The notes: generated by a model not told the origin, from the letters alone. Counted from the stretch's first letter, positions 22,288-34,553 are shown. The stretch: DNA of 64,000 bases from Isoetes taiwanensis (GCA_021234155.1 JAJEKV010000009.1:10544546-10608545); one strand, 5' to 3'. Program-made: numbers and translations.

Positions 22288-23306
22288 CTATGGCCTTTTG
22301 TAGTAGTAGTAAGGATCTCTGCCTATTCTGCGTGCATTTCTGAAGGCACAGCAGCCTATGGAATATAGAACTATGAGAAGAATTAACACCACCACATTCA
22401 CCACTGCAACCTTATGCCAGCTGCTCTTGATCAGTTGCAATAATCCTGCCTTGCAGGAATTGCAGCCATAACAATATCCTCCATCGTTGTTCCAAGTATT
22501 GCAATCTGCATCTGTACTTGCATTCTTCGGATTCTGCCAATTTGTGGCATTTACATATGTAAAACCGCACGAATATGGAGGCTTGCAGCATCCAGACTGA
22601 GAAAATTACAAACATGAGGTCTGTTAGGAGAAAATTGACTTTTGAGATACAAAAACAATAGATTAGACAACATTCAGCTGGTTAAATAAAGGAAATTTTG
22701 ACAGATTTATATGTGTTACCTGTAAAGAACTTAAGAATGCCTTCTAGAAATACAGAAATGAACACTGACTGGGTAACCAGAGCAGATATTGATCGATTTA
22801 TATATTACCTGTAAAGAACTTAAGGATGCGTTGTAGAAGCTTGCTTCGGTGGTGTATTTCTCATCCAAATTGTTGCAAGTCTTGGCATCGCTGAGGCAGC
22901 TCTTAATCTTGTTCCAGTTTTTAGTATTCTCGACTCTTTTCTGGAGCCAGTTAGAATAATCCCCTAATCTGTATTCTTTCCAATGAACTCCAGACAAGGT
23001 ACGTCCGGCGCCCTTGTTTGTGACGGCAAATGCAAAGATTGTGAAACAGAAGAGTAAAAGAATGAGCAAGAACATCACTAGGGCATAAAGCCATAGCAGC
23101 CATGGTACTCTGCAGCATCCTCCAACAAATCCACATATGGAAATGAAAAGCATAAAAAGCCCTATTGCTATAACCGGCCATTGCAAGAACTTCATACACT
23201 CTGTGCTGTGTTTTTGCGCCAGCCATATTCCAGCTCCGATTATAGGCAGCGATAGTAACATAGTACACAGATTCACAAATCCGGTAATGTAATTACTCGC
23301 CCCCAT
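22288..23306 (-). CDS. Tetraspanin, two exons
   Basis: Exons are 23306-22809 and 22596-22288 (phase 0, GT-AG intron of 212 bp), encoding 268 residues, the usual size of plant tetraspanins. Three hydrophobic segments lie in exon 1 (about 9-30, 43-65, 70-97) and the fourth in exon 2 (VAVVNVVVLILLIVLYSIGC). The large extracellular loop carries the plant signature GCCKPPYSC (168-176) and further Cys pairs (CNTW, YCYGCNSC). The short C-tail ends YYYYKRP. Tetraspanins organise membrane microdomains and signalling partners. A copy of the exon 1 end plus donor is duplicated inside the intron (see 22718). Confidence 0.93.
22718..22735 (-). repeat. Duplicated splice-donor segment in the tetraspanin intron
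   Basis: ACCTGTAAAGAACTTAAG occurs here and at 22807-22824, where it holds the real exon 1 donor. Using the duplicate would lengthen exon 1 by 89 nt and bring in a stop codon (22731-22733) before the new junction, giving a truncated product. Confidence 0.6.
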
Positions 23307-23593
23307 CCTTCAGATCTTCTTGAAACGAGATTTTTGTCACAATTTTGACGAATTTGAGCAAGATACAAGAGATTTTCACAAAGCAGGCAATTAAATTTCT
23401 GAAATCGAGATGAGATGATCGAGAAGGGAGTCGATACAGAGAGCTTTTCGAAAGACTTTTTGCAAATGCAAAATTTCAACGACTAAGAAGCCAAATTAAG
23501 CTCAAGAACCGGAAATCTCTAAAGTAAATACCTCGTAATCGACGGGGCTGCTTGGAAAAGGGAGCTTGCTGATGCTGCAGATTAGCCAAACTC

Positions 23594-23603
23594 CATATAT
23601 AGA
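23594..23603 (-). promoter_or_regulatory. Candidate TATA box of the tetraspanin gene
   Basis: Minus strand CTCTATATATGG about 290 bp upstream of the start codon. Position allows a 5' leader; transcription start not shown by sequence. Confidence 0.4.
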
Positions 23604-23649
23604 GGCTAGATTTTAGATGGAAGGGATAAGGAAGGAGGCTCCACCGGAA

Positions 23650-25257
23650 TGGAGTCGTATGGATTCGACCACAATTTAAACGCGTATTTGTGAACGTTCT
23701 ATGTAAGTCCCTTAGCTGTATTTTTGTGGGCCACCATGGTCAAGCTGACCAAAAGAAAAGAAAAAATGGGAGGTGCATTATATCCCATATGTAAATATTA
23801 ATTTCAGATAATTTATTTGATCATTAAAAAAAAATTTGTCTCCTCCAAAGGCTTTAACTCCCTAAACTTGTCCATGCACGACGACAACTGTATCTATCTG
23901 TCCTACCAAAGGATTTCACCCAACTTGCCCTAACACACTACTAGTAGTATGTAATGCTGGGGCAGAGGCTATTTCGCCCAACTACAGACCCAACTGCAGA
24001 GCCTTAACAAATCGGGCCCAAGGTGGTTTTCATAAGAAGCTAGGTGTTTATGGGCATTTGGCATAACAAACTTTGCACTTTTCAATGTGTTGATAGTGGG
24101 TAACACCACTGCAACCAAAGGTTGAGATCTGATCTTAGTTAGAAAACTTGAGGGCCAAGTTGTTGAAGGTGAGATCTGATCTCAGTTATAAAGGGCCAAA
24201 TTGTTAAAATACTTGACAATAGCCTCCTCTTCTTGACCTTTTCAAAATTGCAACAATTTTTCTCAAATTATTGCTTGCTTCTGCTTCACAAAGCTAAATA
24301 GCCTCTGCCTCGAACCATTACCTTAGCAGCAATTTTGCCTAACTCGCTCGAACATGCTCGAAATGGCCTTACCAGACAAAATTGCCTACTTGGCACATTA
24401 TCTATAATATAACCTCTCCTTGCTGGTCATGGTAAAATAAAAAAAAAAAAAAAAAAAAAAGGGATGTCCCTAAAAAATGTCAGTGTACTTTTCGTGCTCA
24501 TTATATCGTCCATAGCCCTTGGTAGTCTATGTGGACGTTGAAGCTGTATCTATCTATCTATTTTTGTTATCACCCACAAATATACCATGAATAAACTATG
24601 GATTAAGCACGACACTTGCCAATATTTACAACAATCATTCTTTACATATCCAATATTAGGTGAGGTATTGTATCCCGATATTCTACCATAACCATGCATA
24701 ACGAGGGACTAGCACATGCGCACCCTTGTAAATCTTTTGTCCTTAACCGGCAGGTCCTCGTCATTTTTGAATCCCAATCGTTGGATTTAGAACGATGATT
24801 GTGTAATCTGTTTATCACAGCCTGATAGAGGCAATAGCCTGTGTATCATGATAAACAGGTCGTAGCCATGATAAACAGGCTGCAGACAAAGAATAACCCA
24901 GTTACAGCAAGATTGAAGCCCATTTCAACCATTCATCAAATGAAGACCACTCAAAAATCATGTAAGACTGCGTTCAAATTTCGTCATCAAGCTCCCAAAG
25001 TTTTTACAGCCAGATGCAATTGGCAAAGCCGACAAAGGCTTTTAGGACTGCAATGCAGCCCATGGAGCAGACTGTGAAGAAGAGTTGAAATGGGATTTTT
25101 TGCCTCCAATCTGTGCTGCTTTGTGTGAGCGCGAGATAATCCTAAGATTTGAATCCTCAAAAATTGGTTGAATCTGGCGATGGCAAAATGGGGCTTGAAT
25201 CAAAAGCAAAACTGCATCGGACCTCCCGGTTAAAGGGGTCAAATCACCACGCTCGTC
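23650..25257. other. Non-coding stretch with small repeats
   Basis: No supportable gene. A run of about 24 A lies at 24438-24461. GAGATCTGATCT(T/C)AGTTA occurs twice near 24124 and 24171. A LINE 3' end is listed separately. Confidence 0.4.
24505..24572 (+). mobile_element. LINE 3' end with TATC tail
   Basis: TATATCGTCCATAGCCC and CTATGTGGACGTTGAAGC followed by (TATC)n match the end structure of the LINE at 13.2 kb, with yet another short tandem tail. Very short and diverged. Confidence 0.4.
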
Positions 25258-25301
25258 CATTACGCCAAATAAATGGGCTCGCCAATTTATTAGGCGTAAT
25301 G
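25258..25301. repeat. Fold-back element 1 (hairpin, 17-bp arms)
   Basis: CATTACGCCAAATAAAT and its reverse complement (16 of 17 bases) flank a GGGCTCGCC loop. The loop word GGCTCGCC and the CATTACGC arm word recur in fold-backs at 45.2 and 45.6 kb. Confidence 0.65.
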
Positions 25302-25339
25302 GGCTCTCATGGGGGTTTAACTCCTCCTTCGTCATGAAG

Positions 25340-27920
25340 ATAAGATAAGTAACTTAATGTCACACCGCTAGGCAACGTCCTATTGGACATGTGATGACAG
25401 AACAGAGGACCAAGTACAAAATATACCGAGCAAAAGAGGACTAAGCCCCATCACAGAACAAAAGAGGCCAAGATCCATCACCACACAAAGTCCCATCCAT
25501 GTTCATTTATTGTGATCCTATCGTTGGTTGTCTAATATTTATCACATTTAATCATTTGAAAGAGTCTTCTATTTCCTTTTACATATCCTTCAATTTGCAC
25601 AAAAATGTTGTGGTTTTTCTTTGACTGATGTCACGAAGGCCATTTATCATAAAACTACCGCAAGCACAGTAAAGAGCATTTACTAAACAAATTAGACATT
25701 TATAAGTAGCATACATGCCCTTCTTCGAGTGATACAACTTTGCATTTGCCATGTCCATTCTCCATCATCTACCACATGGCTATATGATGCAGTAATGAAT
25801 GATATTGAAAAGTTGAGGGGAAAACAAGCAATGCCACGTGATCCAATGACCTAATTGGTCACGTATCTTGGGTGGGAGTGGAGGGTTTGTGCCTATGTTC
25901 TATTTGTATTGTCAAAGTGATTTAGGAGCTTGAGAAGTAGAAGGACATTGTATACAGACCATTCTCCTCCATTAACTACCACATGACTATACCGATGCAC
26001 TAGTGAATGACATTGAAAACACTTTGGGACCATAGATTCCATTGCAATTGTACAAATATGTTTTAAGCTCGAGACTGATCACATATGAAATCCAAACTAA
26101 GTTAGCAATATGGAACATTGACACATAATTGGAGTTGAGAAATTTGTTTTGAAGTGGAATACCTAATCAAGTAGGAATTAGGAAGTTGCTCTTGTATATG
26201 CACTGTTCTACAAAGCATAATTGTGCATACATGACAGGAATGAATATACCTCTAACATTATTATCTCCCTCCTTACTATACTTTCCTCGAGTCTTTGTGA
26301 CAGTTCGGCAAGTAACGAGTTACGAAAGAGAGGAAGGTGAAGAGCAAAAACTGTGGATGAAGTAAAACAGAGGAAAGAAAGCAAAGAGGCCTGAAATTGA
26401 GGATCAAAGTATGCAAGAAACAATTGAAAGTAGATAGTCCTTAGAAGAAAGTTTATTTTGAAAAGCTTGAATAATTGAATTTGATTTGTTATAATGTTGT
26501 TGATGATACTTTTCTAGGGAAACAGCTGCAACTAGAAAGAAGGGCAAGTGTAGATAATGAGGATGAAGCAAACAAAAGAAAGAAACCAGGAGAGCTTGAA
26601 ATGGAAGAATGAAATGAACAAAAAGTAATTGAAGGTACGAGGTCTTTAGGACAATGATTTTTTTTATTTATTTTTACGTGTGCCCGGTGTTGCCGGGCTA
26701 ACGTCTTGGCATGTGTTTGGTAACTGGCCTTTAATGTACTTTCGAAACCAACACATCTTGATATTGGCAAGAATGGCCATTATTTGCTTTTATGATTATT
26801 TTTGTTATGGAAATCGTCTAATGGCAGTATCATCAATGCATTGACCTTGAGTTTAAGGATTTCAGTAGACAAAACAATGCTCAAAACATAAAACAAAAGT
26901 TATCCTAAAAAATGTGTGCCCGGCATTGTCGTACTTGATAGAATTGTGTATCATGTATAGTAGCGTCGTAACAATGAGATGCTTTTTTGATATTATTTGT
27001 GTACATACATTTCATGTATTATCTATGTTGACGTCTTTTAGTAAGTAGAGGTATTATGTCTGGCTTATCACGTAGGAGTTTGACTAATTACATATTGTTT
27101 TTTTATGCAAAAAAATATAATAATATTGCAAAGAATGAGTAGGAAAACATAGCTCTAGGTCCAAAGATATAACCTAAATTGTCACGGCATGCAAGATGAA
27201 CATCCTAAGAAAATGTTAGGGCAAAGAGGAGAGCATCTATTAGATGCCTTCATACCCTCCTCTAGTAACATATAAAAAAGGAGAGCATCTAGTAACGGAT
27301 GTCAAATGTTGCCTCGTTTTTGTAAATATTTGTCATCTTCTTTGTGGTGGTTACTTTATTTCTTAAAGGACGGGCATTTATCATACCACATATAACAACT
27401 CCTTTACCATTCAATAAACATTCAACTGTTCGCAAAGTCTTTCGTGTCTATTGAAACCAATGTTATCTACCCCTGCTCGTACGATTTCTAATTTGCGAAG
27501 ATAGACAAGTTGACTCAATGGATTGATGATATTAGTCATCGAAAAAGCTCAGCAAGAGAAACGGGCAAACAAAAAGTTCAAATAAAAATTGTGGAAGCAT
27601 CTAACAAATAGATGCACAGATAAGGATCTTAAGCATCTTACTTTTAGATGGGGGTGTCTATTGAACACTGATTGTAGAAATAATTCTGTTGTAGGCATAT
27701 GTTATCCTCCCTTCCCCCACCCAACATAATTTCCATGACCTCCGGACAATCATATATTGCACAAATTTCTTAAGGGCATAAAATAGGCTTACATCTACAT
27801 TAGTCCATTTCAAAATAGAGGCATGAGATTTGAAATAGGACACACTTTGTACCTGAGCTTGCTAAACCTCTACCTTGCTTCTATTTTTTAACTGATAGAT
27901 TAGGGACATAAAGTTGTTCA
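25340..27920. other. Non-coding stretch
   Basis: No gene is supported. GTGTGCCCGG(T/C)(G/A)TTG occurs near 26679 and 26914. Otherwise AT-rich unique-looking sequence. Confidence 0.4.
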
Positions 27921-29454
27921 TGTGACGTGCCCCTAAAATATACGGTGTAAATACATATATTTTATGGCCACGTCATCATATGATTGTACATCGATAGACT
28001 TGTATGCCTCCAATGTGGGGGAAATGACTAAGTTATCTATAAGTTAGCCAACCTAAGGTAAGAAGCCAATTCCATATGGCCTAACCTTATAGACAAACTA
28101 CCACATAGACGCACCTATGGGAGCCAAGTGGCATTCATGTAAACCCTAACATATAAAAGGCTAAACCCTAAACCCTAGCCACTTTTGGCTCCACCAACCT
28201 CAGACTCAACCGTTTGCGATCACAACTCCGATTCGAAGATCGTCTTCGACAGCCTGAGTTGCAGCAGCAGAGGAGGATTTTTTCTCAACCCACCTGCTAG
28301 AGATGGAGAACCAGGGACCTAGTGGTAGCGCGTCAAGAGCAGTTATTTCGAGTGGATTCCAGTTGAGTTGCATGTTGTATTCTAGTAGAGCCATTCTAGA
28401 ACCTATTGTTCTAAACATGAACCCTAATCAATGAACCCTAACTATAAGTTAGATGTATATATTTAGAATTAGTTGTTATTCTCATTTATTATCAAAATTA
28501 TGTTGATATAATGTGGTTGATCGCATAGTGCACCTCTTGTGTATTGGGAAGGGAGGTAGAGATCTAGTAGCCATTAGTAGATGGTGCTCCTAGTTTAGAC
28601 CCATTAGTTCCCATTATTATTGTTGCCTGTGCATAGAGCCCACCTGACTACAGAGGCTATGGAGTGACTGAACACCACATAACGGGGTCAATGGCAAAGT
28701 GGAGGGAGGTCCCTGTTGAGCGCAGCTACTAGGGACTCATAGCGGGCTAGGCTTATAGTCGGTGACTTTGTGTTGGCCTGGTATGAGTCCGACACTTTCT
28801 GGGTCAATGCTGTCGCCCTGACTCTCAAGAGCTGCAGGTGTCGGCCTAGCTCTTGTTTTGGGGAGTTTAGCTGGGTACGGACATGTGTCGCCACGATCCT
28901 CTAGCTGCCCAGAGGAGAGATGCAACCCCTCCTACCTCATCGGACTGGGGAAATGCAACCCGAAGTAGTCTCATTGGGTGATACCAGGGGATTATGTCTC
29001 TGGCAAGTTACAGTCACAATAGAGCCTAATTTTGCCTATCTGCATAGTATGCACAGGAGGGATAGAAAGAGTGGTCGGCCCTAGCCATTGTTTATTGCCA
29101 GCCCAAGTTATTGCCATAACTCGGCCTGATCTATCTGGAGTCCCAGCTGTCAGTCAACTCCCCCTTGAGTCTGAACCCCCGGGTAGGAGTCCCTTTGATC
29201 TTTTGATATTGATGGTGTATTGTACATGTTATGATGGTATGGACATTGACTAAGTGTTGTTATAATGTTATTAATGCTTATGTTGTATATTGCTTCCGTT
29301 GATATAGAGACCTAGAGACAGGATGGAATGACACCTCCGTGTCCTCACTCGTTGGTCTGGATATCCCAGATGCGGGTTAGACGGAGGGCATTGGATGGGG
29401 AAGGTCCTTCGATGTATACGACGGGATGTCGTATATATTGCAAGGAACGTCACA
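27921..29454 (+). mobile_element. Probable solo LTR of the gypsy family seen at 59.9 kb
   Basis: The block starts TGTGACGTGCCCC and ends ACGTCACA. A TATA-like TATAAAAGG lies near 28152 after repeated ACCCTAA words. The part CTTGTGTATTGGGAAGGGAG (28537) through GGTGCTCCTAG is found inverted inside the LTR at 59926-61573, and the last 150 bases match the fragment at 52768. Length 1534 bp is close to the 1648-bp LTR. I saw no matching 5-bp target duplication. Confidence 0.6.
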
Positions 29455-29637
29455 ATAGTACCAGAGCAAGGATCTTGGCTGACCAAGATCCAGCACTAGC
29501 CATCACCTTATAATAGAAAACTAACTGGCCTAGTAAAAAGTTGGGGTGCAAATCCCAATATTGAACCTCGAAAAGTGGAAAAAATTTTCCACGCAAGTTA
29601 AATTAGAAAATAATAGTAATAGAATCCATATAGTAAT

Positions 29638-30663
29638 TGAAATGCTCCTAGAGCGTTAAACACTTGAGATCAAACAAGAAAGAATAATAGAACTCAAATA
29701 ATAAATATCTTTCTTTAATAAAATTCATAAACTCAGGTCAAACAAGAAAGAATAATAGAACTCAAATAATAAATATCTTTCTTTAATAAAATTCATAAAC
29801 TCAGGTTACAATTCAAACTACATATGAATCTACAAATATGGACGGAACAAGCCAAGGAAGGGCGAAACAGGCCGGTTTTCATTGAATACATGCCATCTGA
29901 TGTTTTGAATCATGAATAAACTTCGGTTAGAGCCTACACAGAAGATTAGGTTCGGCTAGTTTGCTGATTTTGGCAGCGATTTAGAAACCAAGGAAAATAC
30001 AAGACATCGCTTCATGGCTGGGTTCAGCAAGGAATACTGGAGTTCTAAACCTTGTAGCCGATACTGGACACGATTCTTAAATAAATAGCAAGATGGTTAG
30101 ATGAGAAACAAAAGCAAAGCCGGCATCATTCCACAACTAAAACAAACAAGTAAACAACGACGGCCCAAGCCATCACAGATTTCCATGGATTTTGGCTCCA
30201 GTTAACCCACTAAAGGATCTTCCACGTGCAGTCTTATCTGACCCCTGTCCACCTTTTCTGCGATATCTCTCTAACCGTAAGACGATACGAGATGTGCCAT
30301 TCAAATTCTGAAACTAGACTCCGAGGGCTTTCCAGAATGCTTAAGATCGCTTCATTCTGATAATCGATCGCCGAGTTATGACGTTTTATAATTTGCTTAA
30401 TACTATCTGCATTTTCTAAACTTAGAACAATATCCTCTCCCTTCCAATAATAGAGAATATCTTTCTATTCTTACCTCCTCTAATCATAGCTTCACCATTT
30501 TAGTTCAGATATTATCTCTATTTTTCTCAGATACCTACCATACCTTAGTATAGACACCCGTATTCAATTTGTTGCCCAACCGTTGCACTTCTTTTAATAT
30601 TCCTGACCTGAGGTTAAGAATAAAAATTATTTACTTATCCCTCAACCCCCTAGGTGTGTTACA
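29638..30663 (-). repeat. 3' LTR (left copy)
   Basis: Carries an internal tandem duplication of 68 bp (29671-29738 and 29739-29806) that the other LTR lacks, explaining most of the length difference. Point differences show some age. Confidence 0.88.
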
Positions 30664-31073
30664 TTTTCTCTCATACTAAAAATTTACCCATGTCCTCATG
30701 GGGATAATCTGTAAATTCCTGGCAAAGTCATTAATTTCTATAGATGAACCAAGATATCCAAGGTACAAGACATATCTAAAATTATGTTCCACTCCATATA
30801 CCCTTCGGGGTTGAATACACTTACTACAACGTTTAAGATTAATTTGGATAACTACTAATGTTTGGGGACTTCATAGTTAGGTACTTGGTTTAGAATGTGA
30901 AAACTAAATTTTGAACTCTCCCTTTTCCCGTTGCTGGCCACGACTAGATGTCTCGGCTGCATAACTTCCCCAAGGAGTTTCTTCCTTCTTGGTTTCCCAC
31001 CATGATCTCAATATTGATGATTTCTAATTGTCTTTGGCCCAATAACCATCTATGGTTAATAATTGGAAACCTA

Positions 31074-31086
31074 GGCTCTGATACCA
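31074..31086 (-). promoter_or_regulatory. Primer binding site (tRNA-Met type)
   Basis: Minus strand TGGTATCAGAGCC begins two bases inside the 5' LTR boundary, as in most plant LTR elements primed by initiator tRNA-Met. Confidence 0.85.
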
Positions 31087-31088
31087 AA

Positions 31089-32037
31089 TGAAACGCTCCT
31101 AGAGCGTTAAACACTTGAGATCAAACAAGAAAGAATAATAGAACTCAAATAATAAATATTTTTCTTTAATAAAATTCATAAACTCAGGTTACAATTCAAA
31201 CTACATAGGAATCTACAAATATGGACGGAACAAGCCAAGGAAGGGCAGAACATGCCGGTTTTCATAGAATACATGCCATCTGATGTTTTGAATCATGAAT
31301 AAACTCCGGTTAGAGCCTACACAGAAGATTAGGTTCGACTGGTTTGCTGGTTTTGGCAACGATTTAGAAACCAAGGAAAATACAAGACATCGCTTCATGG
31401 CTGGGTTCAGCAAGGAATACTGGAGTTCTAAACCTTGTAGCCGATACTAGACACGATTCTTAAATAAATAGCAAGATGGTTAGATGAGAAACAAAAGCAA
31501 AGCCGGCATCATTCCACAACTAAAACAAACAAGTAAACAACGATGGCCCAAGCCATCACAGATTTCCATGGATTTTGGCTCCAGTTAACCCACCAAAGGA
31601 TCTTCCACGTGCAGTCTTATCTGACCCATGTCCACGTTTTCTGCGATATCTCTCTAACCGTAAGGAGTTACGAGAGCTGCCACCCTAATTCTGAAACTAT
31701 CCATTCTGATAATCGATCGCCGCGTTATGACGTTTTAAAGTTTGCTCTTTTTTAATACTATCTGCCTTTTCTAAAATTAGAACAATATCCTCTCCCTTTC
31801 AATAATAGAGAATATCTTTTTATTTTTACAAATTCTTATCTTGTTTACCTCCTCTAATCATAGCTTCACTATTTTAGTTCAGATATTACCTCTATTTTCC
31901 TCAGATACCTACCGTACCTTAGTATAGACACCCGTATTCAATTTGTTTCCCAACCGTTGCAATTCTTTTAATATTCCTGACCTGAGGTTAAGAATAAAAA
32001 TTATTTACTTATCCCTCAACCCCCTAGGTGTGTTACA
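31089..32037 (-). repeat. 5' LTR (right copy)
   Basis: 949 bp, closely matching the left LTR in both ends and body, without the 68-bp duplication. Followed by the GTAAT target duplication. Confidence 0.88.
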
Positions 32038-32449
32038 GTAATAGAATCCATGAATTTTAGTAAATTTGGTGAAAAATTATGCATGAATCCAATATTCCAC
32101 TAGGAATAGGTCAAAGAATTGGCCAAAATAAACTCCCCGGTGGTATGTGGTGCAAGTCTACAATAAATAACCTAGGGACCATTAGTAATTTTAGAATTAT
32201 AATATTTTTAGGGTCATTTTAAATAAAGGTGGTTGGAATAAATAATCATAAAGGTGCCACGCTCGCATATTAGCCTTCAGATACAACAGTTCTACTGCTA
32301 ACCATGGGCGTATATGAAATGATGTCAGGAGTTGAAAATAATCTTCGAACCGCAATGGAGTCTTTTCATGTGATGATCCTGTGATTATCATCTGTAGAAG
32401 GGGACGTCCAAAAAAAAGTACTAATGCAAACAGACAACTAAAAGAGAAG

Positions 32450-32545
32450 GAAGGTACTTTTATCGTCCACGGAGACCAATCGGTCTATGGGACCCAATAC
32501 AAAAACGCAGCAAGCGGATTACTGCCCAGATTAAAAAACCCCCGC
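32450..32545 (-). mobile_element. LINE 3' end fragment
   Basis: The minus strand reads GTCCCATAGACCGATTGG, then CCGTGGACGATAAAAGTACC and a TTCC remnant, nearly the same as 13220-13262. The GCAGCAAGC word upstream is shared too. Confidence 0.75.
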
Positions 32546-33110
32546 CCCGAAGGGTTTTCGAGGACAGAGTATATCCATAAGTAACCAGATACAAATTGAG
32601 GGCCATTGGCAAGGATTGGCATTGGCAATGAAAAGAAAACTAGAGAATGGGGCGGTAAAATGCAAATGGTCTAAGAAGTGCAATAACTGTAGATTGGAAT
32701 TAGTGAATGTAGAAAGAAGGAGGGTTTACTGTAATGGAAGCTGCCAAGCTGCCTAAATTGTTGAAGAGCATACACGCACTATATTGCAATCCTAAATTTG
32801 TAAGGAATTCATGGAAAGTGAAGAATTTATTTTGCTTCACTGTTCTTAGTGTTAAGGATTCATTTTTACATCTAAAAACACCATCATGTGTTAGCATTAT
32901 GGAGAGAACATACCATAGACTATTGCCAACATTGCATGAAGGAAACCCTTTATGGTGGTATGTGTATGACGAATCAGAACGTTAAACGTAGTGCATGCAT
33001 ATGAAATTTGTTTTGGATGGGTATCTCAGATAGCTAACATGCTATATAATGTAAACCCTTGCGCGAACTTTAAAAAATGTTGTACAGCTTGGCAAAAGAG
33101 ATGTTCCATT
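32546..33110. other. Non-coding stretch
   Basis: An 83-codon open frame at 32734-32985 (+) has no recognisable motif and is likely chance. Confidence 0.35.
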
Positions 33111-33129
33111 CGCGATCAGTGGAAAGACA

Positions 33130-33330
33130 ACTAAATATACTTTACAGATAGATCGAAACGCCTTGGATGGTCTCGATTGTAGCCAGGGCTGCTCGGGGTT
33201 GCATTTCTCCTGGTGCGATGAGGCAGGAGGGGTGCTATCCAGGAAACATCATGCCAGTGTAGACAACTAGAGAGACATGGTTGCCCCTATGCATACTCGA
33301 CCTGACCTCGCTGAATGAGATAGCTGCTAT
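33130..33330 (-). mobile_element. Diverged LTR remnant of the same gypsy family
   Basis: The reverse complement of CTCGGGGTTGCATTTCTCCT and GATGAGGCAGGAGGGGTGC matches 28915-28965 in the solo LTR. Borders undefined. Confidence 0.45.
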
Positions 33331-34011
33331 CGTTGACATCAATGACCCAACGTATAGAGCCAAGAGTTATAGGTTTTTTGCTACAACATAAAGGTTTGCC
33401 AAGGTTCAACACGGCTCGCTCGTGCTGCTGGTTCTCGTCGTCATCGCGAATTTCATCAAATTTTCAACTTCCCTCTCCCGCCATGTTACATTTACCCTTT
33501 TTTTGGCTCGTCAGTCTACCTCTCGTCGGGCTCGCCCCTTGGTACCTTTTTTCCTCTCGTGCCTCAGCATGTACGCTCTTTTGTTCTCCACTTCCCGCAT
33601 CCCGCGGTTTCTTTTCTCTCTCTGGCCCGCGCTGCTCTCGTCGTATTTTCCTTTGCCGCTTTTTTGCGCATCTCGGAGCCCCTTGCCCTCACTTGGCGTG
33701 ACGGCTGCTGGCGGTCCGCGTCTTCTCACGCTCGCTACGTGGTGTGCGACTCTACTCAACCTCGCCATGTTTCTCGTCCGATCTTTATCTATGCATTTTT
33801 ACATTCCTATGCGTAGGTTTTTTCCTCTTTGCCTTATTCTTTCAGTTACTTGTTATTTTTCCTTCTTATTTATCCACGGACCGTAATCTGTATTCAGATA
33901 AGACAAATATCCACGGACATAAGTCCGTGGTTTGCATTCATATCATATGTGCATTGTACGTATTAACGTGGTTTGTTTTGTCCTCGCCTTGTTGCCGTTC
34001 TCGTTGGCATG
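33331..34011. other. Pyrimidine-rich non-coding stretch
   Basis: Long T/C-rich sequence on the plus strand gives open frames without domains. A perfect 8-bp hairpin CCACGGACATAAGTCCGTGG lies at 33911-33930, with another ATCCACGGAC at about 33872. No gene supported. Confidence 0.4.
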
Positions 34012-34330
34012 CCGGGGCGCTCCCTTCGATTCGTCATCGTGGCGGCGTCCCTTTCTTTTCATTGTTTCTGTTCTCTGGTGTCCTTCCTTTTTTCAGGTCA
34101 TCGCGCTGATGCCATCCAGCCGGGGCGCTTCCTTAGATTCGTCATCGGGGCGGCGTGCTTTTCTTTTCATTGTTTTTTCTCTAATGTTCTTTCCTTTTTC
34201 AGGTTATTGGGCTGATGTCGTCCGTAGCAAGCGCTTTCGGCTCTTCTTCTTCAGCTTCGTTTTCTTCCCCACAGCTCGCTCGCGTTGCTCTAAGGTTCTT
34301 TCCTTTTTCAGGTTATTGGGCTATCGGCTT
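34012..34330 (+). repeat. Three tandem units of about 108 bp
   Basis: Units begin near GGGGCGCT(C/T)CCTT and each ends in CTTCCTTTTTTCAGGT-like sequence followed by (C/T)GGGCTGATG. Each unit therefore repeats a splice-acceptor-like pyrimidine tract plus AG. The third unit is more diverged. This structure could be an intron array or chance within a satellite. Confidence 0.7.
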
Positions 34331-34422
34331 AAGCTGGAGGTTTCGCAGTGCCTAGGCTTATAGTTGAGGAAGTCCTTTGGTAGTCGGCCGGTTTTGTGTC
34401 TCTCGCGAGTCCCTTCCCAGAA

Positions 34423-34553
34423 TCCCATCGATCCGAGCCATCGGATCGCCATTCTGGGGAGGGACGAGCGCCTATATTAGGCCTTTTCCGTTTTGGCTCG
34501 GTTATCGGCGTCTTCTCACAGCAGCTCTTCTTCTCCTCTCGTGGCTTCCCTCC
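34423..34553 (+). promoter_or_regulatory. 131-bp promoter-like module, left copy of a perfect inverted pair
   Basis: The block has GAGGGACGAGCG, a TATA-like CCTATATTAGG (34471-34481) and a downstream pyrimidine patch CTCTTCTTCTCCTCTC. It is identical over 131 bases to the reverse complement of 37382-37512. The sequence directly outside and inside differs between the copies. It may drive a rightward transcript across the repeat arrays; this is inferred. Confidence 0.55.

Larger units (their letters stand above)
29638..32037 (-). mobile_element. Short non-autonomous LTR retrotransposon with target duplication
   Basis: A 2.4-kb element with two LTRs (29638-30663 and 31089-32037) and only 425 bp between them. 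GTAAT flanks both sides (29633-29637 and 32038-32042). LTRs start TGAAA(T/C)GCTCCTAGAGCG and end GGTGTGTTACA on the plus strand. Next to the right LTR, GGCTCTGATACCA (31074-31086) is the reverse complement of a tRNA-Met type primer site; on the minus strand a purine tract (GAGAGAAAA) precedes the left LTR. No coding capacity is seen. It resembles TRIM elements in design, but its LTRs are long. Confidence 0.9.

Noticed and set aside
27916-29459. Calling the 27.9-kb LTR a clean solo LTR with target duplication
   Set aside because: The 5 bases on each side (GTTCA and ATAGT) differ, so only the LTR identity is claimed.
33333-34363. Several open frames of 80-154 codons rich in Phe, Leu and Ser on the plus strand
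   Set aside because: They follow from the T/C-rich composition; frames overlap, lack motifs, and lie across tandem repeats.
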